Position numbers and translations under genes: made by a program
From: Bacillus glycinifermentans
GTDB lineage: Bacteria; Bacillota; Bacilli; Bacillales; Bacillaceae
Length of the DNA stretch: 64,000 bases
Assembly (NCBI RefSeq): GCF_001042475.2
Contig: NZ_LECW02000004.1
Coordinates: forward strand, 496,001 to 560,000
Direction of reading: 5' to 3'
Shown: positions 39,942 to 50,510 of the stretch, one piece after another
Numbering within the stretch: the stretch's first letter is position 1
How the letters are laid out: each line of letters starts with the position of its first letter
Notes under the pieces: generated by a model
Databases searched by the model: none
Seen by the model: only the letters and a program-made list of their open reading frames with translations
Told to the model about the DNA's origin: nothing

Positions 39942-42143
39942 CTAATTCATCACCCGGCGCACTGAATAAATATCCTTAATTTGCTTAATCCGTTCGACCA
40001 CTTTGTGCAAATGGTTTATATTTTGGATGAAAATGGCCATATGGATCGTGGCCACTTTGTTGCGGTCCGATTTGCCGGAGACGGATGAAATATTCGTTTT
40101 CGTTTCATTGACGGCTTGAAGTACTTCGTTCAGCAAGCCGCGGCGATCATATCCCAAAATTTCAATTTCGACATTGTATTCTTTTCTTCGCTGCGTTTGC
40201 GGCTCATGCTCCCACTCGACCTGAATAAGCCGGTCAAGCGCTTCATTTGTCAAAACATTCGGGCAGTCTTCACGATGCACGGACACGCCCCGTCCCTTCG
40301 TAATGAATCCGACGATCGGATCGCCCGGAACGGGATTGCAGCATTTAGAAAGGCGGATGAGAAGGTTGTCAACGCCTTTTACGCGAACACCGGCTTCGCG
40401 TTTTTTCCCTTGATAAGGCTTCGTTTCAACCGTCACTTCCTGAACGGTTTTCACCTGCTCTTCCTGGTCGCGCATTTTCCGTTCTTTTTCCGTCAGGCGG
40501 TTGGCGACCTGAGCTGCCGTAATGCCGTTATAGCCGACAGCCGCATACATATCCTCTTCATTAGAGAAGTTAAACTTATCGGCCACTTTTTGCAGGTTCT
40601 CGGGAGTCAGCACGTCTTTCACATCAAAATCGAGGTTTTTAATCTCTTTTTCAACGAGCTCCCGCCCTTTTTCAACGTTTTCTTCCCTGCGCTGTTTCTT
40701 AAAGAACTGGCGGATCTTATGCTTCGCCTGGGACGTCTGGGCAAGGTTGATCCAGTCCTGGCTCGGACCGTAGGAATGCTTGGACGTCAAAATTTCAACG
40801 ATGTCCCCGGTACGCAGCTTGTAATCCAGCGTGACCATTTTGCCGTTCACCTTGGCCCCGATCGTTTTATTTCCGATTTCCGAATGAATTCTGTATGAAA
40901 AATCGATCGGCACGGAGCCTGACGGAAGCTCGATGACGTCGCCTTTCGGCGTAAATACGAACACCATATCGGAAAACAAATCGATTTTAAGTGATTCCAT
41001 AAACTCTTCGGCATCGCTTGACTCGTTTTGAAATTCCAAAATCTCGCGGAACCAGGACAATTTTTTCTCAAAGCTTGCATCATCATTGACGCTCTTGCCT
41101 TCTTTATACGCCCAGTGCGCGGCAATCCCGTACTCGGCGATATCGTGCATTTCGAATGTCCTGATCTGCACTTCGAGCGGATCGCCCTTCGGACCGATGA
41201 CGGTCGTATGCAGTGACTGGTACATGTTCGGCTTCGGCATTGCGATGTAATCCTTGAACCGTCCCGGCATCGGCTTCCAGCACGTATGAATAATGCCTAG
41301 AACAGCGTAGCAGTCTTTGATGCTGTTGACTAAAATGCGCACTGCGAGCAAGTCATAGATTTCGTTGAATTGCTTATTTTGCATGGCCATCTTTCTGTAG
41401 ATGCTGTATATATGCTTTGGACGACCTGAGAACTCCGCTTTAATGTTGACTTCTTCGACGCGCTTTTTCACTTCGTTTACGACTTCTTCGACGTACAATT
41501 CCCTCTCGGCCCGCTTTTTCTTCATTAAATTGACAATTCGATAATACTGCTGCGGGTTTAAATACCGCAAAGCTGTGTCCTCAAGTTCCCATTTTATTTT
41601 TGAAATCCCAAGGCGATGCGCCAGCGGAGCAAAAATTTCCAGCGTCTCATTCGAGATTCTCCGCTGTTTTTCCTGCGGCAGGTGCTTCAGCGTTCTCATG
41701 TTGTGAAGGCGGTCAGCCAGCTTAATCAAAATGACGCGGATATCCTGAGCCATAGCCACAAACATTTTCCGGTGATTTTCCGCCTGCTGTTCTTCCTGTG
41801 ATTTATATTTAATTTTCCCCAGCTTTGTGACGCCGTCGACGAGCATTGCGACTTCTTCGTTAAATGCTTCTTTTAAATCTTCGAGCGTGACGCTCGTATC
41901 TTCAACAACATCGTGGAGAAATCCGCCCGCTATCGTTGCAGGGTCCATTTCCAAATCGACCAGAATGCCCGCCACCTGGATCGGATGGATAATGTACGGC
42001 TCACCCGATTTGCGGTACTGTTCGCGATGTGCGTCTTCCGCATACTGATAAGCCTTTTTTATAAAAGCAACATGTTCATCGGAAAGGTAAGATTTCGCCT
42101 TTTCGATGACTTGCTCAGCAGTTAATACTTGTTCGTTCGCCAT
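39942..42143 (-). CDS. relA: Bifunctional (p)ppGpp synthetase / hydrolase
   Basis: This 733-residue long RSH protein has an N-terminal HD hydrolase domain ([24 protein letters not shown]), a synthetase domain (about 210-340; [27 protein letters not shown]), a TGS domain (about 395-455), a helical/zinc-finger region ([13 protein letters not shown]) and a C-terminal ACT domain. It controls the stringent response on ribosomes. ATG 42141-42143 follows AAGGTGA; the longer frame has no site. Confidence 0.96.
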   Translation of the reverse strand: MANEQVLTAEQVIEKAKSYLSDEHVAFIKKAYQYAEDAHREQYRKSGEPYIIHPIQVAGILVDLEMDPATIAGGFLHDVVEDTSVTLEDLKEAFNEEVAMLVDGVTKLGKIKYKSQEEQQAENHRKMFVAMAQDIRVILIKLADRLHNMRTLKHLPQEKQRRISNETLEIFAPLAHRLGISKIKWELEDTALRYLNPQQYYRIVNLMKKKRAERELYVEEVVNEVKKRVEEVNIKAEFSGRPKHIYSIYRKMAMQNKQFNEIYDLLAVRILVNSIKDCYAVLGIIHTCWKPMPGRFKDYIAMPKPNMYQSLHTTVIGPKGDPLEVQIRTFEMHDIAEYGIAAHWAYKEGKSVNDDASFEKKLSWFREILEFQNESSDAEEFMESLKIDLFSDMVFVFTPKGDVIELPSGSVPIDFSYRIHSEIGNKTIGAKVNGKMVTLDYKLRTGDIVEILTSKHSYGPSQDWINLAQTSQAKHKIRQFFKKQRREENVEKGRELVEKEIKNLDFDVKDVLTPENLQKVADKFNFSNEEDMYAAVGYNGITAAQVANRLTEKERKMRDQEEQVKTVQEVTVETKPYQGKKREAGVRVKGVDNLLIRLSKCCNPVPGDPIVGFITKGRGVSVHREDCPNVLTNEALDRLIQVEWEHEPQTQRRKEYNVEIEILGYDRRGLLNEVLQAVNETKTNISSVSGKSDRNKVATIHMAIFIQNINHLHKVVERIKQIKDIYSVRRVMN

Positions 42144-42257
42144 GGAATCACCTTTTTTATAATTGAAAAACTGTATTGTAATTATTATCAAGAAAAATGT
42201 CACAGATGTAAAGAGAAGAAATAAAAAAGAACACACCGGCATGCAACATTTTTTGGA

Positions 42258-42296
42258 ATAGGAAAAAAGCACCCGCTTTTTATGAGTGCTTTTTAT
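42258..42296 (-). terminator. Terminator of apt
   Basis: On the minus strand AAAAAGCACTC / GGGTGCTTTTTT hairpin with a 3' T-run lies between apt and relA. Confidence 0.75.
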
Positions 42297-42310
42297 AGTA
42301 TAAAATTTGT

Positions 42311-42823
42311 TTAGTATTGCATCAAGGTTAAAATATCGTATCCGTCAAGTTTGCTTCTTCCTTCCAGATACGTCAGCTCGATCAAAAATGCGATTCCTGC
42401 CACAATGCCGCCGAGCTCTTCGACAAGCTTGATCGTTGCATCGATCGTTCCCCCTGTTGCGAGAAGGTCGTCCGTGATTAAAACGCGCTGTCCCGGTTTA
42501 ATGGCATCTTTATGGATGGTCAGTACATCTTTTCCATATTCCAAGCCGTAGTCGACTTTGATCACTTCACGGGGCAGTTTTCCTTCTTTGCGGACGGGCG
42601 CAAAACCTACTCCGAGAGCGTACGCGACCGGGCAGCCGATGATAAAGCCCCTCGCCTCAGGACCGACGACAAGATCAATTTGTTTTTCTTTCGCATAGGT
42701 GACAATTTGATCAGTCGCGTAGCGATAGACTTCTCCTTTATCCATCAATGTTGTAATATCTTTAAATTGTACGCCTTCCTTCGGGTAATCCGGTACAATT
42801 GTTACATATTTCTTCAAATCCAT
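42311..42823 (-). CDS. apt: Adenine phosphoribosyltransferase
   Basis: This 170-residue type I PRTase converts adenine and PRPP to AMP. The PRPP-binding motif is [13 protein letters not shown] (about residues 120-132), and [16 protein letters not shown] contacts the base side. It lies 17 nt after recJ. Confidence 0.96.
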   Translation of the reverse strand: MDLKKYVTIVPDYPKEGVQFKDITTLMDKGEVYRYATDQIVTYAKEKQIDLVVGPEARGFIIGCPVAYALGVGFAPVRKEGKLPREVIKVDYGLEYGKDVLTIHKDAIKPGQRVLITDDLLATGGTIDATIKLVEELGGIVAGIAFLIELTYLEGRSKLDGYDILTLMQY

Positions 42824-42840
42824 CTGTTTTCATGTCCTCC

Positions 42841-45189
42841 TCATACTTTCAAAGCTTCAGAATTCTCATTCATCCGCTTATTCAGCCACTGTTTAAGCTC
42901 ATCCGCCGAAGAATAGACGAGCTTTTGCTCCAATTCAATCAGGCGCTGTTTTTTCCGGTACGTTTCAGAATCTGTTAAATCCCGTTTTGCCGCACCATAT
43001 ACAACAGATAAAACACCATTCTCTATTGTAACAAAACCGAGCTCAAAAAACACCTTTGTCATAAAATCGATTGTATCTTTTGTCCAGCCTTTATGCCTGG
43101 CCAGCTCTCCGCCGTATTTCGCCAGGTCAAAAGAGCCTCTTTTCAGAAGAAAAGCATAATACCATTTAAAATAATCCCTTGTCGGAAATGTGGAAAAAAA
43201 GTGATCATCAGATTGGTTGAAAATTAAATACATCCGCTCCAGCCGTTTTTCTTTTACAGCATGGTCAAATATATCAATCGATTGCGGCGTATCGATGAAA
43301 ACGGCATAGCGATTATGTAGATCGAGCTCCATTGCCTCTTCTTCGCCTCTGATCACAATCAGCTCATCACGCAGGCCGGTTTCCGCCAGTTTTGTTTTTG
43401 TTTCCTCCCGAAAACAAATGAATGTACGCTTTTCGGGGTCCAATTTCAGAATTTTTTCTTCCCATGACCGCTTTCCTCTTAAATCAAAAAGCTGCCATTC
43501 TTTTATGGCTGCATCTTTTATCATTAATTGCGGTTTTTTTCTGTTGTTCCATTCGTTGATCGACAGTTCGCCGACGAGAGAAATCTTCGCTCCGGGAACG
43601 ACGTTTTCCTCGATTTCCCCTTTATAAAAACCGACGCAGTCCAGCTTTGCCTGTCCATCGGCGAGCAGGAGCTTCAAGTGATTTTGATTGGCGCCGATTT
43701 TTCTCGCTTCTTCGATTTCGGCCTCTTCAACGAGTACGAAAGGCTTCGGGTTTCCCGTGCCGAATGGAGCGAGCATGTTCATTTCAGCGATGCTGTCAAC
43801 CGTGATATCCTCCAAGCGGCAGCAAAGATCGACTTCCTGCACAGGAATGAAATCTTCCTCCGTCAAGACGGCTTCGGCCTGGCGATTGATCCTTTCCCTC
43901 AGTACCTCGACGTCTTCTTGATCGAGCGTCATCCCTGCCGCCATCGGATGGCCGCCGAAATGCGGAAGGATGTCCCGGCATTCCGAGAGGTTTTGAAACA
44001 GATCAAAGCCTTTGATGCTGCGCGCAGATCCTTTGGCGATGCCTTTTTCTTCATCGATTCCGAGCACGATGGCCGGCCGGTAAAACCGTTCGACAAGCTT
44101 TGAAGCGACGATCCCGACCACACCGGGATTCCAGCCGGGCCGCGCCGCGACGATAACTGATTGGTCAAGACCTTGCTCCTCTATCATGTGAACCGCTTCA
44201 TCGGTGATCTGATTGACGATTTTTTGCCGCTCTTTATTCAAGCTGTCAATTTCTGCGGCGAGCTCTTCCGCTTCTGTTTCATCCTCTGTGTTCAAAAGGT
44301 GAACGGCCGGATCAGCCTGCTCAATTCTGCCGACGGCGTTGATGCGGGGCGCGATTTGAAAACCGATCGTTTCTTCATTCGCCTGCTGAATCTCCGCTCC
44401 CGCGATCTTCGTCAGCGCTTTTAAACCGGGCCGCTTCGTTTTCTTAAACTGTGAGATGCCAAGCTTGGCGATGTGCCTGTTCTCATCATGAAGCGGCACG
44501 AGGTCGGCAATCGTCCCGATGGCACACAGGTCGAGCAGCTCTTCGGGAACCTCTCCGAGAAGCGCGTGGGCAAGCTTGAATGCCACCCCAACGCCGGCAA
44601 GCTCTTTAAACGGATAGCTGCAGCCGGGCTGCTTCGGATGGACGATCGCATATGCATCAGGTAAAACCGGTCCCGGTTCGTGGTGGTCGGTGATAATCAG
44701 ATCGATGCCGAGTTCTTTGGCGACATCCGCTTCATGAACGCCGGCAATCCCTGTGTCCACCGTGATGATTAAAGAACAGCCCTGTTCTTTGATCTGGCGG
44801 AAAGCGGCTTCATTGGGACCGTAGCCTTCTTTAAAACGGTCCGGTATATAAAAATCGACGTTTGCTCCAAATGTTTTCAAAGCCTGCAAAAGGACGGTCG
44901 TGCTTGTCACACCGTCCGCATCGTAATCTCCATAAATCATGATCTGTTCGTGTTCCGAAATTGCCTGCTTGATTCGCCGTACAGCTTTTTCCATATCTTT
45001 TAGCAGATAGGGATCATGAAAGACAGCATCCTTGCCATATAAAAACGAAGCTGCTTTATCGGCTGTATCATAGCCTCTCATGACAAGCAATGAGGCGGCA
45101 AGGGGAGTGATGCCCAATTCTCCGGAGAGCGACTCCACCTTTTCTTTGTCGGGCGTTTGCACGTCCCAACGCATTTTTGACGCTAACAT
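42841..45189 (-). CDS. recJ: Single-strand-specific exonuclease RecJ
   Basis: This 782-residue 5'-3' exonuclease of the DHH family has catalytic motifs IYGDYDADGVTST, ITVDTGIAG and IITDHHEPG, then a DHHA1 domain (PGWNPGVVGIVASKLVERF), an OB domain and a long Bacillus-type C-terminal extension (from about 570). It works in repair and recombination. ATG 45187-45189 has GGGGTG upstream; a longer in-frame start adds five residues. Confidence 0.95.
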   Translation of the reverse strand: MLASKMRWDVQTPDKEKVESLSGELGITPLAASLLVMRGYDTADKAASFLYGKDAVFHDPYLLKDMEKAVRRIKQAISEHEQIMIYGDYDADGVTSTTVLLQALKTFGANVDFYIPDRFKEGYGPNEAAFRQIKEQGCSLIITVDTGIAGVHEADVAKELGIDLIITDHHEPGPVLPDAYAIVHPKQPGCSYPFKELAGVGVAFKLAHALLGEVPEELLDLCAIGTIADLVPLHDENRHIAKLGISQFKKTKRPGLKALTKIAGAEIQQANEETIGFQIAPRINAVGRIEQADPAVHLLNTEDETEAEELAAEIDSLNKERQKIVNQITDEAVHMIEEQGLDQSVIVAARPGWNPGVVGIVASKLVERFYRPAIVLGIDEEKGIAKGSARSIKGFDLFQNLSECRDILPHFGGHPMAAGMTLDQEDVEVLRERINRQAEAVLTEEDFIPVQEVDLCCRLEDITVDSIAEMNMLAPFGTGNPKPFVLVEEAEIEEARKIGANQNHLKLLLADGQAKLDCVGFYKGEIEENVVPGAKISLVGELSINEWNNRKKPQLMIKDAAIKEWQLFDLRGKRSWEEKILKLDPEKRTFICFREETKTKLAETGLRDELIVIRGEEEAMELDLHNRYAVFIDTPQSIDIFDHAVKEKRLERMYLIFNQSDDHFFSTFPTRDYFKWYYAFLLKRGSFDLAKYGGELARHKGWTKDTIDFMTKVFFELGFVTIENGVLSVVYGAAKRDLTDSETYRKKQRLIELEQKLVYSSADELKQWLNKRMNENSEALKV

Positions 45190-45258
45190 AAATTCACCCC
45201 TCAACCACCCTATTATACTAGAGTCGGCTGAGGGGATTCAATTTTTTTCGTACATTCT

Positions 45259-45555
45259 TCAATCGTTCGAATCAGCGGATGCGTGCGGCTCTGCCTCAGC
45301 TTCCGGTTTTTTTGCCCGTTCTTCTTTTCTGAGCGCCCTGAGCTCCCTCTTCAGCCTCATCAACTGAAAAGCGCCGGCAGAGCCGATGATGAGGGCACCC
45401 ATCAGCACCGAAACCAAAATAACGAGAATCAAAGGCCATTCGGCTGTGGCAAACAGAAAATCGACCTTTACAGGCTCTACATTGATAACCGCAAAAATCG
45501 CGACGACCAGTGTAAATATAAGTGCAGCAATTAATGTCCATTGTTTGTTCATCAT
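45259..45555 (-). CDS. yrvD: YrvD, LapA-domain membrane protein
   Basis: This 98-residue protein has two membrane helices (about 6-26 and 40-62) with the short loop NVEPVKVDFLFATAEWPLIL, which is typical of the LapA/DUF1049 domain, and a charged Glu/Lys tail that may form a coiled coil (RLKRELRALRKEERAKK). In other bacteria LapA assists lipopolysaccharide balance; the role in Bacillus is unknown. The first or second Met may be the start. Confidence 0.85.
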   Translation of the reverse strand: MMNKQWTLIAALIFTLVVAIFAVINVEPVKVDFLFATAEWPLILVILVSVLMGALIIGSAGAFQLMRLKRELRALRKEERAKKPEAEAEPHASADSND

Positions 45556-45638
45556 ATATCACCCCATTCACGTAGCAATGCTTCATTTGTAAACAAGAAA
45601 ACAAGGCGCACCCTTATAAGAACACGCTTACATACAAA

Positions 45639-46133
45639 TTACTCTGACGCGGTCAGCTTTTCCTGAATGAGGCGTCTTAATTCTTTTCTTTCTCCGGAAA
45701 TCACCAGCGTATCACCTTCATTCATCATCGTTTCTGAAACCGGGTTTAGAATTTTGTCACCGTCTTTTTTGACGACGCCTATCACGGTGACGCCGTAGTG
45801 TTCACCGATGCCGAGGCAACTGATCGTTTGCTGTGCGGCCGCTGATCCCGCTTCTATTTTAAACCATTCGATTGTCAGCTCATCAATGGCAGCTTCGACC
45901 GTTTCGATTGCCTTTGGCTTGTACGCGACTCCCCCGAGGATCGCCGATATTTGCCTTGCTTCATCATCATCAAAGCACATGGATGACACGCATTCTTCAT
46001 CATCATGTTCATGAAAGTGATACAGCTCTCTCATTCCGTTTTCATGAAGAATAATCGTTATCTTTTCCGCGTCGCGCGTAAATATTTCTACTTTTCTGCC
46101 GATGCCCGGCAGATCAGATTCGCGCATTCTCAT
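45639..46133 (-). CDS. yrvC: YrvC, TrkA-C (RCK_C) domain protein
   Basis: This 164-residue protein has an N-terminal part of about 70 residues with an Asp/Glu/His run (HFHEHDDEECVSSM) and a C-terminal RCK_C domain (about 75-160; LGIGEHYGVTVIGVVKKDG, MMNEGDTLVISGE). It resembles regulatory subunits of cation/proton antiporters such as KhtT, so it may regulate K+ efflux, by inference. ATG 46131-46133 follows GAGGTGG. No antiporter gene is adjacent. Confidence 0.85.
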   Translation of the reverse strand: MRMRESDLPGIGRKVEIFTRDAEKITIILHENGMRELYHFHEHDDEECVSSMCFDDDEARQISAILGGVAYKPKAIETVEAAIDELTIEWFKIEAGSAAAQQTISCLGIGEHYGVTVIGVVKKDGDKILNPVSETMMNEGDTLVISGERKELRRLIQEKLTASE

Positions 46134-46238
46134 AACGTCCACCTCTTCTGTGTTCATATGTCCTTAAACACGTGCATATTCGGAGTCTAGTCATTATAGC
46201 AAAAGTCATTTTTAAGATCAATCAGGCCAATAAACAGT

Positions 46239-46269
46239 TAAAAAGGACTGTCCAGAGCATGGACAGTCC
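46239..46269 (-). terminator. Terminator of secDF
   Basis: GGGACTGTCC / GGACAGTCC with a 7-nt loop and TTTTT on the minus strand, just after the secDF stop. Confidence 0.88.
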
Positions 46270-46275
46270 CGATGT

Positions 46276-48501
46276 TTAGTCTTCCTTCGTTTTTTGTTTC
46301 GGTTTCTTTAATTCCCGGCCTTTCCAGACAAGCCAGATTTGGGCTGCGATGTACAGCGATGAATACACGCCGCTTAAAAGACCGATCAAGAGCGCGATCG
46401 AGAAGTTTCGAATCGACGGAGCGCCAAAAATGAGAAGCGTAATGACAACGATGACGACGGTCAGCACCGTATTCACCGAACGCGTGAATGTTTGCTGCAA
46501 GCTTAAGTTCACGATATGCGACAGATCGCTGAACGTTTTCGGCTTGCGTTTCTTCACATGCTCCCTGATTCTGTCAAATGTAACGATCGTATCGTTGATC
46601 GAATAACCGATAATGGTCAGCACCGCCGCAATGAACGTAACATCAACCTCGAGCCTCGTGAGGCTGAAGACGGCGATGATGAAAAATGCGTCATACAGCA
46701 ATGAAGCAATGGCCGCGATCGCCATCTTGTATTCGAAGCGGATCGATACGTACAAAATGATCCCGATCGAGGCGATGATCACCGCATAAAGCGCGTTTCT
46801 CGCCAGCTCCTTGCCGACGGTCGGCGATACGGTGCTTACGTTCGGCTCGCTGCCGTATTTGTCTTTAAAATAGTTTTTCACTTCGGCAATTTTCTTTTGA
46901 TTCGGTACGCCTACAAATCTTGCGACACCATGATTCTCTTTTTCTCCTGAAAGGACGATCGAATCGGGTTTAAGCCCGAGATGTTCAAAATCGCTTTCAA
47001 GCTGTTCGGTTGACAGCTTATGGCCGCTTTGAACTTCGATTCTCGCACCGCTGGAGAAATCGATGCCGAGGTTCAGCCTGAATATAAGCAGAACGACGAT
47101 TCCCGCGGCAAGGAGTACGCCGGAAAACGCGAAGAACCATTTGCGTTTGCTGACAAAATCCCATTTGTCAAACGGTGTCGGCGGCTCTGTATTTTCATCT
47201 GTTTTCGCGATATCCAGAATATCCTTTTTCCGGACGCCGAACCAGCCTTTTTTCCTGTCGAGCCAGCGGCTTTCAACGAGCAGGCCGAGCAAAAATCTCG
47301 ATAGGAAAACGGCCGTGACAAAGCTTGTCAAAATCGACAGAACGAGCATCGTCGCAAACCCTTTGACAGAGCTTGTCCCGAAGGCGAACAAAACGGCTCC
47401 GGCCAGTATCGTCGTAATGTTTGCGTCAAAAATCGTCGCGAACGACCGTCTGTTTCCTGCCCTGAAAGCGGAGCGAACCGATTTTCCGAGCTTGATCTCC
47501 TCTTTGATCCGCTCATAGGTAATAATGTTGGCGTCAACAGCCATACCGACCCCGAGGATAAGCGCCGCGATCCCCGGAAGCGTGAGAACGGCGTTCATCC
47601 AGTCAAAGATCTGCAGGGTGATGTAGATGTAGACGGACAGCGTAATGACTGCAATCAATCCAGGCAGACGGTAATAAAAAAGCATGAATAAGAAAATAAT
47701 AGCGATACCTACAGCTCCGGCAAACACAGTATCGTGTAAAGCCTGTTCCCCAAACTGCGCACCGACTGATGTCGAGTACTTCTCCGTCAATTTGACGGGA
47801 AGGGCTCCGGCGTTCAAAATGCTCGCCATGTCTTTAGCTTCCTGAATCGTGAACTTCCCTTCGATCATAACGTCTGAGGTATTCAGCACCTGGCTTACGT
47901 TTGGCGCAGAAATATATTTGTGATCCGCCTTTTGCGATTCTTTCTTAAATGAATCGCCTTTTTTGTAGTCAAGCCAGATGACAAGCTGGTTATTCGGCTG
48001 CATGGCGAGGACTTTCTTCGTCACTTCGCCGAACTTGTCCGCATCCTTCAGCTTGATCGTAACGATCGGTTCATTCGTATCCGGCTTAAACGACTGCTTT
48101 GCGCCGTTTTCGACGAGATCCGAACCGTTCAGAAGCTCCTTGTCATTCGTATCCCTGAAGGTAAGCTCGGCCTGTGTTGATAAAATTTCCCGCGCCCTGT
48201 TCTGATTGTGGACGCCCGCAAGCTGAACCCTGATCCGGTTGTTTCCTTCAATTTGGATGTTCGGTTCGCTTACGCCCAGCACGTTCGCCCTTCTGTTCAG
48301 CGCCTCAACCGTGCTGACGAGGACGTCCCTGTTGATCTTATCGCCTTTTTTGGCAGGGTGAACTTCATACAAAACTTCAAAGCCGCCTTGAAGGTCAAGG
48401 CCGAGACTTATGTTTTCGGCAGCCGGCTTCGTCAAAATTCCAAGTCCAGTACCGATCAATAGAACGGTAAGGAAAAACGCAATCAAGCGTCCTTTTTTCA
48501 T
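46276..48501 (-). CDS. secDF: Fused SecD-SecF protein translocase subunit
   Basis: This 741-residue membrane protein joins SecD (about 1-435) and SecF (about 450-741) in one chain, as in B. subtilis. About 12 membrane segments and two extracytoplasmic loops are present. LGLDLQGGFEVLYEVH, the D5-like GMAVDANIITYERIKEE and the SecF IGYSINDTIVTFDRIREH are hallmark motifs. It uses the proton gradient to help pull exported proteins out of SecYEG. yajC, a known SecDF partner, lies 3.3 kb away. Confidence 0.96.
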   Translation of the reverse strand: MKKGRLIAFFLTVLLIGTGLGILTKPAAENISLGLDLQGGFEVLYEVHPAKKGDKINRDVLVSTVEALNRRANVLGVSEPNIQIEGNNRIRVQLAGVHNQNRAREILSTQAELTFRDTNDKELLNGSDLVENGAKQSFKPDTNEPIVTIKLKDADKFGEVTKKVLAMQPNNQLVIWLDYKKGDSFKKESQKADHKYISAPNVSQVLNTSDVMIEGKFTIQEAKDMASILNAGALPVKLTEKYSTSVGAQFGEQALHDTVFAGAVGIAIIFLFMLFYYRLPGLIAVITLSVYIYITLQIFDWMNAVLTLPGIAALILGVGMAVDANIITYERIKEEIKLGKSVRSAFRAGNRRSFATIFDANITTILAGAVLFAFGTSSVKGFATMLVLSILTSFVTAVFLSRFLLGLLVESRWLDRKKGWFGVRKKDILDIAKTDENTEPPTPFDKWDFVSKRKWFFAFSGVLLAAGIVVLLIFRLNLGIDFSSGARIEVQSGHKLSTEQLESDFEHLGLKPDSIVLSGEKENHGVARFVGVPNQKKIAEVKNYFKDKYGSEPNVSTVSPTVGKELARNALYAVIIASIGIILYVSIRFEYKMAIAAIASLLYDAFFIIAVFSLTRLEVDVTFIAAVLTIIGYSINDTIVTFDRIREHVKKRKPKTFSDLSHIVNLSLQQTFTRSVNTVLTVVIVVITLLIFGAPSIRNFSIALLIGLLSGVYSSLYIAAQIWLVWKGRELKKPKQKTKED

Positions 48502-48540
48502 TATGTATTTCCTCCTTAAATCAACCCAAAAAATCGACGG

Positions 48541-48837
48541 TCATTTCAGCAGCTCGTCGAGCATGTCCTGCCCTTCTTTGCTGTCGAGTAAATTAGACGT
48601 TTTAAACGATTCTACGGTTGCATAGTTCATAAATTCGCCAATTTTCACTGATAAAATATCGCCAGCCAGCTGATGAATTTGGACATCCTTATGATTCTTC
48701 CATTTCTTATTCAATAAGTATGACCACAATTCCTTTATTTCAATATCATCATAACCCAGGATCATAAATTCTTCCAGCTTGCTGAGAAGAAAAGGCTTTA
48801 AGTGGTCTTTATACATATCAGCCGGATGTTTGTCCAT
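48541..48837 (-). CDS. comN: ComN, post-transcriptional regulator
   Basis: This 98-residue protein (yrzD) starts MDKHPADMYKDHLKPFLL at ATG 48835-48837, behind AAAGGAG; the longer frame adds seven residues. It has a helical ComN fold with the conserved MILGYDDIEIKELWSYLLNKKWK. In B. subtilis ComN promotes comE mRNA expression and localises with it to poles and septa. It is 40 nt upstream of secDF. Confidence 0.9.
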   Translation of the reverse strand: MDKHPADMYKDHLKPFLLSKLEEFMILGYDDIEIKELWSYLLNKKWKNHKDVQIHQLAGDILSVKIGEFMNYATVESFKTSNLLDSKEGQDMLDELLK

Positions 48838-48952
48838 GCAAAGCCACGCTCCTTTCATATTTTTTCAGAGAGACTTGTCATGCTTGGACGATGTATGCGC
48901 ATATCTTATTGTATATGATTAAAGGTTGTTTGAGAAGGCAGGGGACTAAGAA

Positions 48953-50506
48953 ATGACCAAGCAAACGTTTTTAAAAGGCACGCTCATTTTAATAGCAGCA
49001 GGTTTGATTACGAGAATGCTCGGCTTTATCAACCGGATCGTGATCGCAAGATTCATCGGCGAGGAAGGCGTAGGCCTTTACATGATGGCGGCACCGACGT
49101 TTTTCCTTGCGGTGACCCTTACCCAATTCGGCCTCCCCGTCGCCATCAGCAAGCTCGTGGCGGAAGCTGAAGCCAGGGGCGACCACAGGAAGACGAAACA
49201 GATTTTAGTCATGTCGCTGGCGATTACGGGCGTGCTCAGCGCGCTCATTACCCCGGTGTTCCTTATTTATGCGCCGCTGATGGCCGAAACGCTTTTTACG
49301 GATGAAAGAACGCTTTATCCGCTTTTGGCTGTCACGCCGGTCGTCCCCATTATCGCAGTTTCCAGCGTGCTGAGAGGCTATTTTCAAGGAAAGCAGAATA
49401 TGAGGCCGCTTGCCGTTTCCCAAGTCCTTGAACAGATCGTCCGCATCTCGCTTGTGGCCGTCTGCACAACGGCATTTCTGCCGTTCGGCATCGAATTTGC
49501 GGCAGCCGGGGCGATGCTGTCTTCCGTCTTCGGCGAACTCGCTTCCCTGCTTTATTTGTTTATCGCTTTTAAATATAAAAAGAAAATCAGAATTCGAAAA
49601 CGGTTTTTCCAGTCATTGAAATCGGGGCGGAGCACGTTTTTTGAGCTGATGAGCGTCTCGCTTCCGACGACCGGCAGCCGGTTTATCGGGAACTTGTCCT
49701 GGTTCTTTGAACCGATCGTTGTCGCTCAGAGCCTCGCAATTGCAGGCATCGCCGCTTCAGCGGCAACCAGCCAGTACGGGGAGCTGACGGGATTCGCCTT
49801 GACGCTGCTCACCCTTCCGAGCTTTATTACGTATTCGTTGTCAACGGCGCTCGTTCCCGCCATCAGCGAAGGGATTGAACAGAAAAAAATGCACATCGTC
49901 GAATACCGGCTCGAACAGGCGATGAGGCTTTGCCTGTTAAGCGGGGGAATTTCGGTTGTGATCCTGTTTTCATATGCGGATGAGCTTGTCAGCGTGATGT
50001 ACGGATCGACAAACGCTTCCATCTATGTCAAAGTCATGGCTCCGCTCTTTTTATTTTATTACTTCCAGGGGCCACTTCAGGCCGTTTTGCAGGCATTAAA
50101 TTTGGCCGGTGCGGCGATGATGAACAGCCTGGTCGGAGCGGTCGTCAAAACGGGGCTGATTTTCGTGCTCGCTTCACGGCCTTCGCTCGGCATCATGGGG
50201 GCTGCACTGGCAATCGTCACCGGCATGATCCTTGTTACGCTTCTGCATGCGGCGACGGTCAGCAAAGTCCTCCCCATCAGCATCAATCTGAAGGAATACA
50301 TGCTGTCGTTTGCCGTCATTTTCATATCCGGCTGGATGAGCTTGTGGATGAAACAGCACCTTTTCCTTGAGCAGTCCGAACCGGTGCGCCTCCTCTTTTG
50401 CGTCATGCTTTCGAGCTTTCTGTATATGTTCCTATTGATCGCGTTCAGGCTTATCAAAAAAGAGGAAATCCAGCGGTTTCCTCCGTTCGGCCGCTGGATT
50501 TCGTAG
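48953..50506 (+). CDS. spoVB: Stage V sporulation protein B (polysaccharide flippase family)
   Basis: This 517-residue member of the MOP/PST superfamily has about 14 membrane helices (FLKGTLILIAAGLITRMLGFINR at the start). SpoVB is needed for spore cortex formation, presumably as a lipid-linked precursor flippase. The end of the gene contains an 11-bp inverted repeat. It faces yrbG with only four bases between stop codons. Confidence 0.94.
   Translation: MTKQTFLKGTLILIAAGLITRMLGFINRIVIARFIGEEGVGLYMMAAPTFFLAVTLTQFGLPVAISKLVAEAEARGDHRKTKQILVMSLAITGVLSALITPVFLIYAPLMAETLFTDERTLYPLLAVTPVVPIIAVSSVLRGYFQGKQNMRPLAVSQVLEQIVRISLVAVCTTAFLPFGIEFAAAGAMLSSVFGELASLLYLFIAFKYKKKIRIRKRFFQSLKSGRSTFFELMSVSLPTTGSRFIGNLSWFFEPIVVAQSLAIAGIAASAATSQYGELTGFALTLLTLPSFITYSLSTALVPAISEGIEQKKMHIVEYRLEQAMRLCLLSGGISVVILFSYADELVSVMYGSTNASIYVKVMAPLFLFYYFQGPLQAVLQALNLAGAAMMNSLVGAVVKTGLIFVLASRPSLGIMGAALAIVTGMILVTLLHAATVSKVLPISINLKEYMLSFAVIFISGWMSLWMKQHLFLEQSEPVRLLFCVMLSSFLYMFLLIAFRLIKKEEIQRFPPFGRWIS
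50466..50501. terminator. Inverted repeat at the end of spoVB, possible two-way terminator
   Basis: AAATCCAGCGG / CCGCTGGATTT (50466-50476 with 50491-50501) is a perfect 11-bp stem inside the last spoVB codons. Short T-runs lie on both sides, and there is no other room for terminators between the convergent genes. Confidence 0.5.
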
Positions 50507-50510
50507 CTTG

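Noticed and set aside
40116..40898. Plus-strand frame opposite relA (260 codons)
   Set aside because: Antisense shadow without start signals or domain.
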